Shown here: piece after piece, positions 1 to 8,133 of the stretch
How the letters are laid out: each line of letters begins with the position of its first letter
Position numbering within the stretch: position 1 is the stretch's first letter
Assembly (NCBI GenBank): GCA_045600945.1
Contig: JAZRYX010000060.1
Location: forward strand, 1 to 51,444
Length of the DNA: 51,444 nt
Direction of reading: 5' to 3'
From: Darwinimomas sp045600945
Lineage (GTDB): Bacteria > Bacillota > Clostridia > Lachnospirales > Lachnospiraceae
Position numbers and translations under genes: made by a program
Notes under the pieces: generated by a model
Seen by the model: only the letters and a program-made list of their open reading frames with translations
Databases searched by the model: none
What the model was told of the DNA's origin: nothing

Positions 1-207
1 ATGGGAACCTGCGGTATGGTCGGACCTATCGGCGTATATACCGGATGGGTAAATGATGTTGCAGCAGGCAGCAAAGCAGCAATAACAGCGATGGACTGGA
101 TAGGCCTTATACTTATTTCAATAGTATTGCCGGCAGTAATCTGTCCTTTGATCAACGGAATATTTAAAAAGATCGGATGGGTTAAACCGGGAGATACAAA
201 ACTATAG
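1..207 (+). CDS. C-terminal end of a PTS EIIC-like membrane protein (partial)
   Basis: Only the last 68 codons are inside the window; the reading frame is open at base 1, so the first ATG need not be the real start. The piece has a glycine-rich segment (TCGMVGPIGVYTGW), then one clear hydrophobic helix (about residues 33-55) and a short basic tail. The Gly-rich segment followed by a last helix resembles the end of PTS_EIIC_2-type sugar permease subunits. That is family memory rather than proof; another polytopic transporter is possible. The next gene starts 10 bases downstream and is probably co-transcribed. Confidence 0.45.
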   Translation: MGTCGMVGPIGVYTGWVNDVAAGSKAAITAMDWIGLILISIVLPAVICPLINGIFKKIGWVKPGDTKL

Positions 208-217
208 GAGGTTGGAT

Positions 218-646
218 ATGCGTAAAGCCGGAATATTGGGATGGTTTAAATGGGAGACAAAGAAACAAAGAGAGAAAAGAGAAAAGGCATATACTCAGAT
301 GATGTTTCCTCACGGATCTGAACAGAGAGACTGGGAGATTGCAACCATTAAGGAACTCTTCCCTGAAATAAAGAAGAACACTCAGGAGGTCCATTATGCG
401 TTGCTTACGCTTCGTGAGGCGCTCTACTGTACAGAGTTTGATGTGGATGACGAAGACTATATGACCATGGAAGAAGCCATGAAGGAGTGGGATTCTTCGG
501 ACATAACCAAATCCATGGGCAGAAAAGGATATTATCCTTATCTTAAAGCGATGGGTTTTCTTGAAAATGCTGCAAAAAGCTTCGAAGATCTTCCTGTGGT
601 AGATATGATACGACAGGAAGCTGAAAAATATAAAGCGCAGAAATAA
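218..646 (+). CDS. hypothetical small acidic protein
   Basis: The start is set by a perfect AGGAGG at 206-211, six bases before ATG 218; a TTG two codons earlier lies within the spacer and is less likely. The product is about 142 residues, soluble, with no signal peptide or membrane helix. It begins with a basic stretch rich in K, R and E, followed by a mostly alpha-helical acidic body. I do not recognise the family. It sits between the membrane-protein end and the metal ATPase, with only 10 bases to the latter, so it is probably in their transcript. No function is proposed. Confidence 0.7.
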   Translation: MRKAGILGWFKWETKKQREKREKAYTQMMFPHGSEQRDWEIATIKELFPEIKKNTQEVHYALLTLREALYCTEFDVDDEDYMTMEEAMKEWDSSDITKSMGRKGYYPYLKAMGFLENAAKSFEDLPVVDMIRQEAEKYKAQK

Positions 647-656
647 TTATGTAAAT

Positions 657-2606
657 ATGTCAGAGAAACATGAACATCATCATGAGCATGGTCACGAATG
701 CGGATGCAGTCATGATTATTCATGCGGTGATGAAACGCAGGAAAGAAAAAATATAATAATCAAACTTATTGTTGCAGCTGTGATATTTATAGCTGCTCTG
801 GTAATTGAACATACTATAGGCCGTGAGATATCCATCCCGGTCTATATTGTTTCTTATCTGATAATCGGATTCGGAGTTATAAAAGAAGCTTTCGAAAGCA
901 TAAAAGAAGGAGATGTTTTCGGTGAGGAATTTCTGATGGTGACAGCAAGTCTTGGCGCACTCATCATCGGAATGTTCCCGGAGGCTGTAGCCGTAATGTG
1001 GCTCTACTGTCTCGGAGAATTGCTTCAGGACCTTGCGGTAGATAGATCCAGAGATTCAATAGCAGAACTCATGGATCTGAGACCTGATTACGCCAATCTG
1101 ATCAAAGAGGACGGGACTGAAGAAAAAGCGGATCCCGAGACGGTTAAGATAGGGGACTTCATACTTGTAAAACCGGGTGAAAAGATTCCGCTTGACGGTA
1201 AGATCGTGCAGGGAGATTCTTTAATTGATACATCATCGCTCACCGGCGAAGCTGTTCCTGTCAGTGTCCATCCGGGAGATTATGTGATGAGCGGAACCGT
1301 TAATAATACAGGTCTTATTAAAATAGAAGTAACCAAAGAGTTTGATGAATCGACAGCGAGTAAGATACTTGAACTGATTGAGCATGCAAGTGAGAAAAAA
1401 TCCAAGTCGGAGAGCTTCATATCAAAATTCGCACATATTTACACACCTATAGTATGCATACTGGCAATTATCCTTGCGATAGTTCCGTCACTCATAACAG
1501 GCAACTGGATTCAATGGATTGAACGTGCACTGACCTTTCTTGTAGTGTCATGCCCGTGTGCACTTGTCATATCCGTGCCGCTTAGTTTCTTTGCCGGAAT
1601 CGGATATGCTTCAAAAGAAGGTATACTCGTAAAAGGAAGCAATTATCTTGAGGCTCTTGCCGATGCAAAAATCGCAGTATTTGACAAGACCGGTACCATG
1701 ACTGAGGGAGTCTTCGAAGTAAGCGAAATAAAAATTAACGAAAATGCCGGGCTCACCTCTGGTGAACTTCTGAAACTTACGGCACATGCCGAAAGTAATT
1801 CAAGCCATCCTATAGCAGCTTCAATACTGAAAGCATACGGTGATGAAATCGATAAAACAAAGATAAATGAAGTAAATGAATCAGCCGGTCATGGAGTTTC
1901 GGCAACAGTATGCGGAAGAGAAGTTTATGCAGGTAATGCGACAGGACTTTATGACAAAGGAATATGTTTTGAAAAATGTGAAAAAGTCGGAACGATAGTC
2001 TATACGGCTGTTGACGGTAAATATGTCGGATATATACTTATCTCGGACAGAATAAAAGAAGATGCCGGAAAGGCGATAGCAGGACTTAAGGAATGCGGAA
2101 TACGAAAGACAGTCATGCTGACTGGGGATAATAAAACTGTGTCCGATAGGATTGCGAAGGAACTCGGAATAGATGAAGTTTATTCACAACTGCTTCCGAC
2201 TGATAAGGTAAATGAAGTCGAGAGGCTGCTTAAAGATAAATCCGAAAAAGAAAAGCTGGTATTTGTCGGCGACGGGGTTAATGATGCTCCTGTACTTGCG
2301 AGAGCGGATATAGGAATCGCAATGGGTGCTTTTGGATCGGATGCGGCCATTGAAGCCGCGGATGTTGTGATTATGGACGATAAACCGTCAAAACTTGTAA
2401 CAGCAATTAAGATTTCAAAACGTACAGTCAGTATATCAAGGCAGAATATTATATTTGCAATCGCGGTAAAAGTGATAGTGCTGATACTAGGAGCACTAGG
2501 ATTTGCTACGATGTGGGCAGCGGTATTTGCAGATGTCGGGGTTGCTTTGCTTTGTGTACTCAGTTCCCTGCGAAACATGAGACCCGTACAGAGCAATATG
2601 GATTAA
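657..2606 (+). CDS. cadA: heavy-metal P1B-type ATPase (Zn/Cd/Co exporter)
   Basis: This is a metal-exporting P1B ATPase of 649 residues. The catalytic parts are all visible: the membrane metal site C-P-C at 299-301, the phosphorylation site DKTGT with Asp343, the P1B-specific His-Pro at 384-385, TGES-like TGEA in the actuator domain, and GDGVND at 538-543. The CPC motif and the His-Pro place it in the Zn/Cd/Pb group. It lacks a classical HMA ferredoxin-like domain; instead the first 25 residues are a His/Cys-rich tail that could bind metal. The start has almost no Shine-Dalgarno, and the gene follows its neighbour by 10 bases, so translation may be coupled. No metal-responsive regulator is adjacent. 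Exact ion specificity is inference. Confidence 0.93.
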   Translation: MSEKHEHHHEHGHECGCSHDYSCGDETQERKNIIIKLIVAAVIFIAALVIEHTIGREISIPVYIVSYLIIGFGVIKEAFESIKEGDVFGEEFLMVTASLGALIIGMFPEAVAVMWLYCLGELLQDLAVDRSRDSIAELMDLRPDYANLIKEDGTEEKADPETVKIGDFILVKPGEKIPLDGKIVQGDSLIDTSSLTGEAVPVSVHPGDYVMSGTVNNTGLIKIEVTKEFDESTASKILELIEHASEKKSKSESFISKFAHIYTPIVCILAIILAIVPSLITGNWIQWIERALTFLVVSCPCALVISVPLSFFAGIGYASKEGILVKGSNYLEALADAKIAVFDKTGTMTEGVFEVSEIKINENAGLTSGELLKLTAHAESNSSHPIAASILKAYGDEIDKTKINEVNESAGHGVSATVCGREVYAGNATGLYDKGICFEKCEKVGTIVYTAVDGKYVGYILISDRIKEDAGKAIAGLKECGIRKTVMLTGDNKTVSDRIAKELGIDEVYSQLLPTDKVNEVERLLKDKSEKEKLVFVGDGVNDAPVLARADIGIAMGAFGSDAAIEAADVVIMDDKPSKLVTAIKISKRTVSISRQNIIFAIAVKVIVLILGALGFATMWAAVFADVGVALLCVLSSLRNMRPVQSNMD

Positions 2607-2661
2607 GAAAAGTATGGGAATTGAGCTTGCATAATCAATGTAGTTTAAAGAAAGGAAAACA

Positions 2662-3159
2662 ATGAATATAGTACTTACAGGATTCATGGGAGCCGGCAAA
2701 AGTACCATAGGAGAGCTTCTTGCCAAACAATTGGGATATGGCTTCGTAGATACGGACATATATATAGAAGAAAACTCCGGAAAAACGATACCGGAGATAT
2801 TCAAAACCGAGGGGGAGGAAGCCTTCAGGGAGTATGAGTGGGAGACAGCCCAGGACTTAAGATTTGCCGATAATCTGGTCATATCGACAGGCGGCGGGTT
2901 TAATGTTAAGCCGTTTAAGAATGATGAGCATATCAGGACGGTATATATAAAGCGGAATATCGGCAGCATTATCCCTAAACTGACAAAAGAAAAGTCAGGA
3001 CGTCCGAATGCTGACGGGAAGTCGGCACAGGAACTTATGGATCTGTTCAGGAAAAGAGAACCGGATTATGAGGCAGATGCTGATGTGGTACTGGATCTTT
3101 CAAATATGGAAATAAGTCCCGAAGATGCTTGCAAAAACTTGATTTCTCTGCTAAAATAG
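2662..3159 (+). CDS. aroK: shikimate kinase
   Basis: It phosphorylates shikimate to shikimate-3-phosphate in the chorismate pathway. The 165-residue protein has the normal family length. The Walker A loop GFMGAGKST lies at residues 7-15, the shikimate-binding Asp residues at 30 and 32 (DTD), Arg56, and the GGG loop at 77-79. The ribosome site AAAGGAAA precedes ATG 2662. It stands alone between the metal ATPase and the ribosomal operon, with no other aro gene in view. Confidence 0.95.
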   Translation: MNIVLTGFMGAGKSTIGELLAKQLGYGFVDTDIYIEENSGKTIPEIFKTEGEEAFREYEWETAQDLRFADNLVISTGGGFNVKPFKNDEHIRTVYIKRNIGSIIPKLTKEKSGRPNADGKSAQELMDLFRKREPDYEADADVVLDLSNMEISPEDACKNLISLLK

Positions 3160-3182
3160 GCTTTCGCGACACATTATATAAT

Positions 3183-3228
3183 TTTCCTTGCTTGCGATTA
3201 GTTCGCAGGCCGGAGACCGTAAGGAGGT
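3183..3228 (+). promoter_or_regulatory. candidate S6:S18 autoregulatory leader of rpsF
   Basis: Just before rpsF the RNA can form a 7-bp hairpin (3191-3197 with 3203-3209). Around it, CCTT at 3186-3189 can pair with AAGG at 3221-3224, part of the Shine-Dalgarno. The unpaired 3' side carries CCGGAGACCG. Known rpsF leaders bind the S6:S18 complex through a CCG-containing bulge beside a hairpin, and this arrangement fits. The match is by eye only. Confidence 0.5.
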
Positions 3229-3236
3229 AGTAACAG

Positions 3237-3530
3237 ATGACGAGCAAATATGAGTTGGCACTTGTAATTAACGGACAGCTCGAAGAAGATGCTAAGGCAG
3301 CGGCTCTCGAAAAGGTACAGGGTTACATCACAAGATTTGGTGGCACTGTAACTAATGTTGATGATTGGGGAAAGAAGAGATTTGCATACCCGATTCAGAA
3401 ACAGAACGAGGGTTTCTACTATTTCATCGCATTCGAGGCAGATGATCCGAACTGCCCTAATGAACTCGAAGACAACGTACGCATCATGGAGCAGGTTGTC
3501 AGATATCTTGTCGTTAAGCAGGAAGCTTAA
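3237..3530 (+). CDS. rpsF: 30S ribosomal protein S6
   Basis: Ribosomal protein S6, 97 residues, the normal size. It shows the ferredoxin-like S6 pattern: YELALVING, the WGKKRFAYPI region and a final strand ending in VVRYLVVK. AGGAGG at 3222-3227 precedes ATG 3237. It is first in rpsF-ssb-rpsR, the standard order in Firmicutes. S6 pairs with S18 on 16S rRNA, and S18 is encoded two genes downstream. A candidate regulatory leader lies immediately upstream. Confidence 0.98.
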   Translation: MTSKYELALVINGQLEEDAKAAALEKVQGYITRFGGTVTNVDDWGKKRFAYPIQKQNEGFYYFIAFEADDPNCPNELEDNVRIMEQVVRYLVVKQEA

Positions 3531-3548
3531 CTCGGAAAGAGAGAGTTT

Positions 3549-3992
3549 ATGAACAGAGTTATTTTGATGGGTAGACTTACCAGAGATCCGGATCTTAGAT
3601 ATAGCACAGGTGAACGTCAGATGGCAATCGCAAGATACACACTTGCAGTTGACCGCAGAGGCAGATCGCGTTCTTCAGACGGAACAGAGCAGACAGCGGA
3701 TTTCATCAATTGCGTTGCATTTGATAAAGCAGGCGAGTTTGCAGAGAAGTATTTCAGACAGGGAATGAGAGTTCTCGTATCGGGAAGACTTCAGACAGGA
3801 AGCTATACCAATAAAGACGGACAGAAAGTTTACACCACAGATGTAATCGTGGATGATCAGGAGTTCGCTGACAGCAAGAATAATGCTGATGGCGGTTCGG
3901 GATATTCCCGTCCGGCACCTGCACAGGCTGCAAGCGATGGATTTATGAACATCCCTGACGGTGTGGAAGACGAAGGACTTCCGTTTAATTAA
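3549..3992 (+). CDS. ssb: single-stranded DNA-binding protein
   Basis: SSB of 147 residues: an N-terminal OB fold (about 1-108) starting MNRVILMGRLTRDPDLRYS, then a short glycine/alanine/proline linker, then an acidic tip ending DEGLPFN. The tip is a variant of the DDDIPF tail that recruits replication and repair partners, here with one extra residue after Phe. Its position between rpsF and rpsR is standard. A 160-base gap with palindromic sequence separates it from rpsR. Confidence 0.97.
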   Translation: MNRVILMGRLTRDPDLRYSTGERQMAIARYTLAVDRRGRSRSSDGTEQTADFINCVAFDKAGEFAEKYFRQGMRVLVSGRLQTGSYTNKDGQKVYTTDVIVDDQEFADSKNNADGGSGYSRPAPAQAASDGFMNIPDGVEDEGLPFN

Positions 3993-4002
3993 AAGCTGAG
4001 AC

Positions 4003-4097
4003 CTTAACGAACTCAAGCGAAGCGAAGAGTGAGTTTAGTTCGAAGCTTCACAGCGAAAACTTGATGAAAACGAGCGAGCGTTTATGAGCGAAGTTTG
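4003..4097. repeat. palindromic intergenic element, relative of the 36052-36163 element
   Basis: The ssb-rpsR gap contains CTTAACGAACTC (4003-4014) facing GTGAGTTTAGTTC (4029-4041). A second imperfect foldback lies between AAACTT at about 4049 and AAGTTT at about 4091. The pair CTTAACGA..C / GAGTTTAG recurs at 36084-36113, so this is probably a dispersed short palindromic repeat. The gap lies inside a ribosomal operon, so the element is transcribed. Confidence 0.45.
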
Positions 4098-4152
4098 AAT
4101 CTAGTTGAAGTCGTGCATTGAGCACTTAACGAAATTATAAGGGGAAAAAATA

Positions 4153-4422
4153 ATGGCTTTTAATAAAGAAAACAAGGCAGATGCTCCAAGAAGAAAACCG
4201 GGCATGGCTATGCGTGCAAGAAGAAAGAAAGTCTGCATCTTCTGTACAGAGGATAAGGCTATTGATTACAAGGATGTAGCAACACTGAGAAAATATGTTT
4301 CAGAGCGCGGAAAGATCCTTCCTCGCAGAGTAACGGGAACATGCGCAAAGCATCAGCGTGATATCACTACAGCAATCAAGCGCGCAAGACATATTGGTCT
4401 TATGCCATACGTAGTAGAGTAA
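4153..4422 (+). CDS. rpsR: 30S ribosomal protein S18
   Basis: S18 of 89 residues with the typical basic N-terminus, the Cys pair in VCIFCTEDKAIDYKD, and the conserved core RKYVSERGKILPRRVTGTCAKHQRDI. A Cys-containing S18 suggests the zinc-binding type. The start is preceded by AAGGGG. It is third in rpsF-ssb-rpsR and is the binding partner of S6. Confidence 0.98.
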   Translation: MAFNKENKADAPRRKPGMAMRARRKKVCIFCTEDKAIDYKDVATLRKYVSERGKILPRRVTGTCAKHQRDITTAIKRARHIGLMPYVVE

Positions 4423-4438
4423 TCAGAAATCAAAAGAG

Positions 4439-4487
4439 AATCCGGTAATTGATCGGATTAGGCATGGGCTGGTCCTTTCGGATCAGC
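4439..4487 (+). other. two stem-loops in the rpsR-rpiB gap
   Basis: AATCCG at 4439-4444 pairs with CGGATT at 4454-4459, and GCTGGTC at 4468-4474 pairs with GATCAGC at 4481-4487 (one G-U). Neither is followed by a U-run, so they look like transcript-processing or stability hairpins rather than a terminator. Confidence 0.35.
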
Positions 4488-4514
4488 TCATATCATATTA
4501 AAAGGAGAATCAAC

Positions 4515-4967
4515 ATGAGAGTAGGTATCGGTAATGATCATGCAGCAGTTAATTTTAAAAATATCCTCAAAGAACATCTTGAGAGCAAGGGATATGAAGT
4601 AATAGATTACGGTTCGACAGATCCTCAGGCAAAAGACGATTATCCGGATTTCGGACAGGCAGTAGGAGAAGCACTTGTTGCAGGAAAAATCGACAAAGGT
4701 GTCCTGATCTGCGGAACAGGTGTAGGTATCTCACTTGCGGCAAACAAGGTTCCGGGGATCCGCTGCGGAGTCTGCTCGGATACAGCAACAGCACGCCTTA
4801 TAGTTCAGCATAACAATGCAAATATAATTTCACTCGGCGAGAGAATAGTGGGAGTTGAGTTGGCAAAAGATATCCTTGATTCGTTCTTCTCTGCAGAGTT
4901 TGAAGGCGGACGTCACGCACGCCGTGTTGACAAGATTACGGCTATTGAAGAGAAATACAGTAAGTAA
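4515..4967 (+). CDS. rpiB: ribose-5-phosphate isomerase B
   Basis: It interconverts ribose-5-phosphate and ribulose-5-phosphate in the non-oxidative pentose phosphate pathway. ATG 4515 is chosen because AAAGGAG precedes it and the family normally starts at this point; earlier in-frame starts add a tail that matches nothing. The protein has 150 residues, typical for RpiB. Visible motifs are the N-terminal GNDHA with Asp8-His9, the catalytic Cys67 in CGTGVG, and the phosphate-binding GGRHARRV near the C-terminus. A LacA/LacB or allose-phosphate isomerase is possible in the same fold, but no lac genes are nearby. Confidence 0.93.
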   Translation: MRVGIGNDHAAVNFKNILKEHLESKGYEVIDYGSTDPQAKDDYPDFGQAVGEALVAGKIDKGVLICGTGVGISLAANKVPGIRCGVCSDTATARLIVQHNNANIISLGERIVGVELAKDILDSFFSAEFEGGRHARRVDKITAIEEKYSK

Positions 4968-4999
4968 TTGATTCTGCTGATGCAGTAAACGGTGGAAAG

Positions 5000-5533
5000 A
5001 TGAATTCAGATAAAATAAAAAAACTTACCATGATGGGGATGCTTACGGCACTGGTTATGCTTCTTCAGATGGTAGTTCATATCAAGTTCGGTATTTTCTC
5101 TTTATCGACTGTTCTGATTGCGATAGTCGTGGGAGCCGCATTATATGGAGTACTTGCAGGAGCATGGCTTGGTTTGGTGTTCGCAATAGCGGTATTTCTC
5201 AGCGGTGATGCAGCTTTTTTTCTGGGTATAAATATGGTCGGGACCATAATAACGGTAACAGCAAAAGGTATTGCCTGTGGTGCCGCGGCCGGTCTGGCAT
5301 ATAATATATTGAAAAGAAAAAATGAAAAAGCAGCGGCTGTTGCCGCTTCAATAGTGTGCCCGGTAGTCAACACCGGAGTATTTATCATCGGATGCCTGAT
5401 TTTTTTCAGCTATGATATGAAATATATACTGACTGCCTTTGTCGGTGTGAATTTCCTGGTGGAACTGGCTGCAAACGCGATACTCAGTTCAACGATAATG
5501 TTCCTGATAAAGAGAGGAAAAGGAAGAAACTGA
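5000..5533 (+). CDS. ECF transporter S component (substrate-binding membrane subunit)
   Basis: A 177-residue integral membrane protein with about six predicted helices and few charged residues outside the termini. Length, the MxGMLTALVM-type first helix and the short charged loop before the third helix pair fit S components of energy-coupling factor vitamin transporters. Such proteins share an EcfA-A'-T module encoded elsewhere. The substrate cannot be read from the sequence, and no riboswitch-like leader fits in the 32-base gap after rpiB. Probably co-transcribed with rpiB. Confidence 0.75.
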   Translation: MNSDKIKKLTMMGMLTALVMLLQMVVHIKFGIFSLSTVLIAIVVGAALYGVLAGAWLGLVFAIAVFLSGDAAFFLGINMVGTIITVTAKGIACGAAAGLAYNILKRKNEKAAAVAASIVCPVVNTGVFIIGCLIFFSYDMKYILTAFVGVNFLVELAANAILSSTIMFLIKRGKGRN

Positions 5534-5549
5534 ATATTCATCTCATAAT

Positions 5550-5571
5550 GCATATTTATGCATAAATATGC
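5550..5571. promoter_or_regulatory. perfect 22-bp palindrome, candidate ArgR box
   Basis: Bases 5550-5571 read the same on both strands (GCATATTTATGC core, continuing symmetrically). It contains TGCATATTTATGCA, close to the TGAATAATTATTCA-type boxes bound by ArgR. It lies 41 bases upstream of the -35 of the transporter-argGH promoter. The regulator assignment is inference from the motif and the arg genes downstream. Confidence 0.6.
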
Positions 5572-5611
5572 GAGAAAATGTACAAATTTTTAAAAATTAT
5601 GCAAAAAGATG

Positions 5612-5640
5612 TTGACACATGTATATTTATGGAGTAATAT
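5612..5640 (+). promoter_or_regulatory. sigma-A promoter of the ABC transporter-argGH cluster
   Basis: TTGACA at 5612-5617, a 17-base spacer, then TAATAT at 5635-5640: a near-consensus housekeeping promoter. The expected start near 5647 leaves an untranslated leader of about 80 bases before the lipoprotein start at 5729. Confidence 0.85.
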
Positions 5641-5643
5641 ACA
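5620..5643. promoter_or_regulatory. second candidate ArgR box overlapping the -10
   Basis: TGTATATT (5620-5627) and AATATACA (5636-5643) form a perfect 8-bp inverted repeat around 8 bases, covering the spacer and -10. A protein bound here would block RNA polymerase. With the palindrome at 5550-5571 it gives two AT-rich operators for one promoter. Confidence 0.55.
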
Positions 5644-5728
5644 CGCATCAAAAGCAAACCGCGAGTTTACTAAAGCGGTTAATAATAACACAACATGTGA
5701 AAGCTTTGAAGTATTAGGAGGAAGTATT

Positions 5729-6535
5729 ATGAAAAAGATTTTGGCAGTAGCACTTGCGGCAGTAATGGTTATTTCACTTGCAGCTTGCGGTGGAAAAGCA
5801 GAGGAGGCAGCACCTGCAGCAGCACAGGAGGCAGCTGCATCTGCAGCGGTTAAGACAGTTCAGGAAGGAAAGCTTATCATGGCAACTAACGCAGCATTCC
5901 CTCCATATGAGTTCGTCAGTGATGAAGACGGAGAGACTATCGTAGGTATCGACGCCGAGATAGCAGGTATGGTAGCAGATGAGCTCGGACTTGAACTTGA
6001 GATTCAGGACATTGAATTTGCATCAATTCTTACAGCAGTTCAGACAGGTAAGGTTGATATCGGTCTTGCAGGTATGACAGTAACAGAAGAGCGTCTGCAG
6101 AATGTAAACTTCACGACATCATATGCAAAGGGAGTTCAGTCAATTATCGTTCCTGAGGGAAGTGATATTAAGTCAGTTGATGACCTTGCAGGTCATAAGA
6201 TCGGTGTTCAGGAGTCAACAACAGGACATATCTACTGTGAAGATGATTTCGGTGCAGAGAATGTTACAGCTTATTCAAATGGTGCTATGGCAGTACAGGC
6301 ACTCCTTACAGGCAATGTTGAATGTGTAGTTATCGATAACAACCCTGCAAAGGCACTTGCAGAGAAGAACGAAGGACTTATTGTTCTGGATACCACATAC
6401 GTTGAGGAAGATTATGCCGGAGCAGTTTCAAAAGACAACGAAGAACTTCTCAATGCAATCAACAAGATTCTTGATGCAAAGATTGCCGATGGTACTGTTC
6501 AGAAAATCATTGATAAGTACATTTCTGCAGATTGA
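5729..6535 (+). CDS. amino-acid ABC transporter substrate-binding lipoprotein
   Basis: Start ATG 5729 follows AGGAGG and begins a lipoprotein signal peptide with lipobox LAAC, Cys20 being the lipidated residue. An Ala/Glu linker (about 24-40) joins it to a family 3 solute-binding domain. The features seen are the ligand-pocket start AAFPPYEF, GIDAEIA, and LAGMTVTEERLQNVNF. The protein of 268 residues would sit outside the membrane and hand a polar amino acid to the permease encoded next. Since argG and argH follow in the same cluster, arginine, ornithine or citrulline are reasonable ligands, but this is context inference. Confidence 0.93.
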   Translation: MKKILAVALAAVMVISLAACGGKAEEAAPAAAQEAAASAAVKTVQEGKLIMATNAAFPPYEFVSDEDGETIVGIDAEIAGMVADELGLELEIQDIEFASILTAVQTGKVDIGLAGMTVTEERLQNVNFTTSYAKGVQSIIVPEGSDIKSVDDLAGHKIGVQESTTGHIYCEDDFGAENVTAYSNGAMAVQALLTGNVECVVIDNNPAKALAEKNEGLIVLDTTYVEEDYAGAVSKDNEELLNAINKILDAKIADGTVQKIIDKYISAD

Positions 6536-6572
6536 TGAAAGTGCAGTTATGCCAAAACAAAATATAATCATT

Positions 6573-6598
6573 GAGGGGACGGGATCACACCGTCCCTC
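6573..6598 (+). terminator. stem-loop between binding-protein and permease genes
   Basis: GAGGGGACGG (6573-6582) pairs with CCGTCCCTC (6590-6598) with one bulged G and a 7-base loop. There is no long U-run, so it probably acts as a partial terminator or as an mRNA 3'-end protector. That would give more binding protein than permease. Confidence 0.6.
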
Positions 6599-6644
6599 GT
6601 TCTGCGCTTAAAGACAGAATAAAAAAAGACAGTTAGGAGATATT

Positions 6645-7382
6645 ATGGAAAAATTCTTGGCGGATTTTCAACAGTCGTTTGTTGAAGCGAATCGTTGGAA
6701 AGCTCTGCTCAGCGGACTGGGGGTAACACTTAAGATCACATTTCTGGCACTTGTACTAGGTGTGGTTTTGGGAGTCCTGGTAGCGGTTGTAAGGTCTTCA
6801 CACGATCAGCTTGAAATACAGCACAAAAAGAACGGAGTATTAAATGTACTCAATGCAATATGCCAGGTTTATCTGACCGTTATAAGAGGAACACCTGTAA
6901 TGGTTCAGCTTCTTATCATGTACTTTGTCATACTGGCATCGACGACAAATACGACACTGGTTGCAATGCTTACTTTCGGTATCAATTCAGGTGCATACGT
7001 TGCGGAAATTATTCGAAGCGGAATTATGGCAGTTGATAAGGGTCAGACGGAAGCAGGAAGAAGCCTGGGTCTTTCATATGTTCAGACTATGTCAAACATA
7101 GTAATACCTCAGGCAATTAAAAACATCCTTCCGGCACTCGGCAATGAGTTCATAGCACTCTTAAAGGAGACATCTATCGTAAACATAATCGGTATGAAGG
7201 ATATCACAAAGTGGGCTATGAATGTTCAGGGAAGAACATATCAGGCATTCATGCCATTCCTCGGAATCGCAGCTATATATCTTGTACTGGTACTTGGACT
7301 TTCCAAACTGGTATCAATTATGGAAAGGAGGTTGAATCCGGATGTTGAACAAGACAAACAGCGAAATCGTGATAAGCACTGA
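6645..7382 (+). CDS. amino-acid ABC transporter permease
   Basis: A 245-residue HisM/GlnP-type permease. About five membrane helices are visible, with the family segment VIRGTPVMVQLL and the cytoplasmic EAA loop EAGRSLGLSYVQTMSNIVIP, which docks the ATPase. AGGAG precedes ATG 6645. There is one permease gene, so the channel is probably a homodimer. Its 3' end overlaps the ATPase gene by 41 bases, implying coupled translation. Confidence 0.95.
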   Translation: MEKFLADFQQSFVEANRWKALLSGLGVTLKITFLALVLGVVLGVLVAVVRSSHDQLEIQHKKNGVLNVLNAICQVYLTVIRGTPVMVQLLIMYFVILASTTNTTLVAMLTFGINSGAYVAEIIRSGIMAVDKGQTEAGRSLGLSYVQTMSNIVIPQAIKNILPALGNEFIALLKETSIVNIIGMKDITKWAMNVQGRTYQAFMPFLGIAAIYLVLVLGLSKLVSIMERRLNPDVEQDKQRNRDKH

Positions 7383-8097
7383 AGATCTTAAAGTATATTT
7401 CAAAGACGGTAAGATCAAAGCGTTGGACGGTGTTTCCGCAGAGATAAAAAGAGGAGAAGTTGTCGTAGTCATCGGTCCGTCAGGCAGCGGTAAATCGACC
7501 TTCTTAAGAAGTCTTAACATGCTTGAGTATCCTACTTCGGGAAAGATTATATTTGACGGGACGGATCTGACCTCTGAGAAGGTGAATATCGATCAGCACA
7601 GACAGAGAATGGGAATGGTATTCCAGCATTTTAACTTATTCCCTCATATGACGATATTGTCAAACATGACTCTGGCTCCGGTTAAGCTCAAGAAGATGAG
7701 CGATGCCGATGCAAAGGCAAAAGCGCATGAACTTCTTTCAAGGGTAGGACTGGATGACAGAGCAGATGCATACCCGAGTCAGTTATCCGGCGGACAGAAA
7801 CAGCGTGTCGCAATCGTACGTGCGCTTGAGATGGAACCTGAGGTAATGCTCTTCGATGAGCCTACTTCGGCACTCGATCCCGAGATGGTTGGGGAAGTTC
7901 TTGATGTTATGAAAGAACTTGCCAAGGCAGGTATGACGATGGTAGTCGTAACTCATGAGATGGGATTTGCCCGTGAAGTAGCGGACAGAGTGATCTTTAT
8001 GGCAGACGGAAAATTAGTTGAACAGGGAACACCGCAACAGATTTTCGATAATCCTCAGAGTCCGAGACTTAAGGATTTCTTATCAAAAGTGCTATAA
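7342..8097 (+). CDS. amino-acid ABC transporter ATP-binding protein
   Basis: A 251-residue polar amino-acid ABC ATPase (GlnQ/HisP type). Walker A is GPSGSGKST, the Q-loop MVFQHFNLFPH, the signature LSGGQKQRVAI, Walker B VMLFDEPTSALD, and the switch His VVVTHEMGFA. The start lies inside the permease gene, with AAGGAGG about ten bases upstream. Third gene of the transporter, followed by argG after 36 bases. Confidence 0.96.
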   Translation: MLNKTNSEIVISTEDLKVYFKDGKIKALDGVSAEIKRGEVVVVIGPSGSGKSTFLRSLNMLEYPTSGKIIFDGTDLTSEKVNIDQHRQRMGMVFQHFNLFPHMTILSNMTLAPVKLKKMSDADAKAKAHELLSRVGLDDRADAYPSQLSGGQKQRVAIVRALEMEPEVMLFDEPTSALDPEMVGEVLDVMKELAKAGMTMVVVTHEMGFAREVADRVIFMADGKLVEQGTPQQIFDNPQSPRLKDFLSKVL

Positions 8098-8133
8098 TAA
8101 ATATAATTTTAGAAGAAAGAAGAATATAATATC

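Noticed and set aside
4968..4999. Vitamin riboswitch before the ECF S component
   Set aside because: The gap after rpiB is only 32 bases, too short for a known riboswitch.
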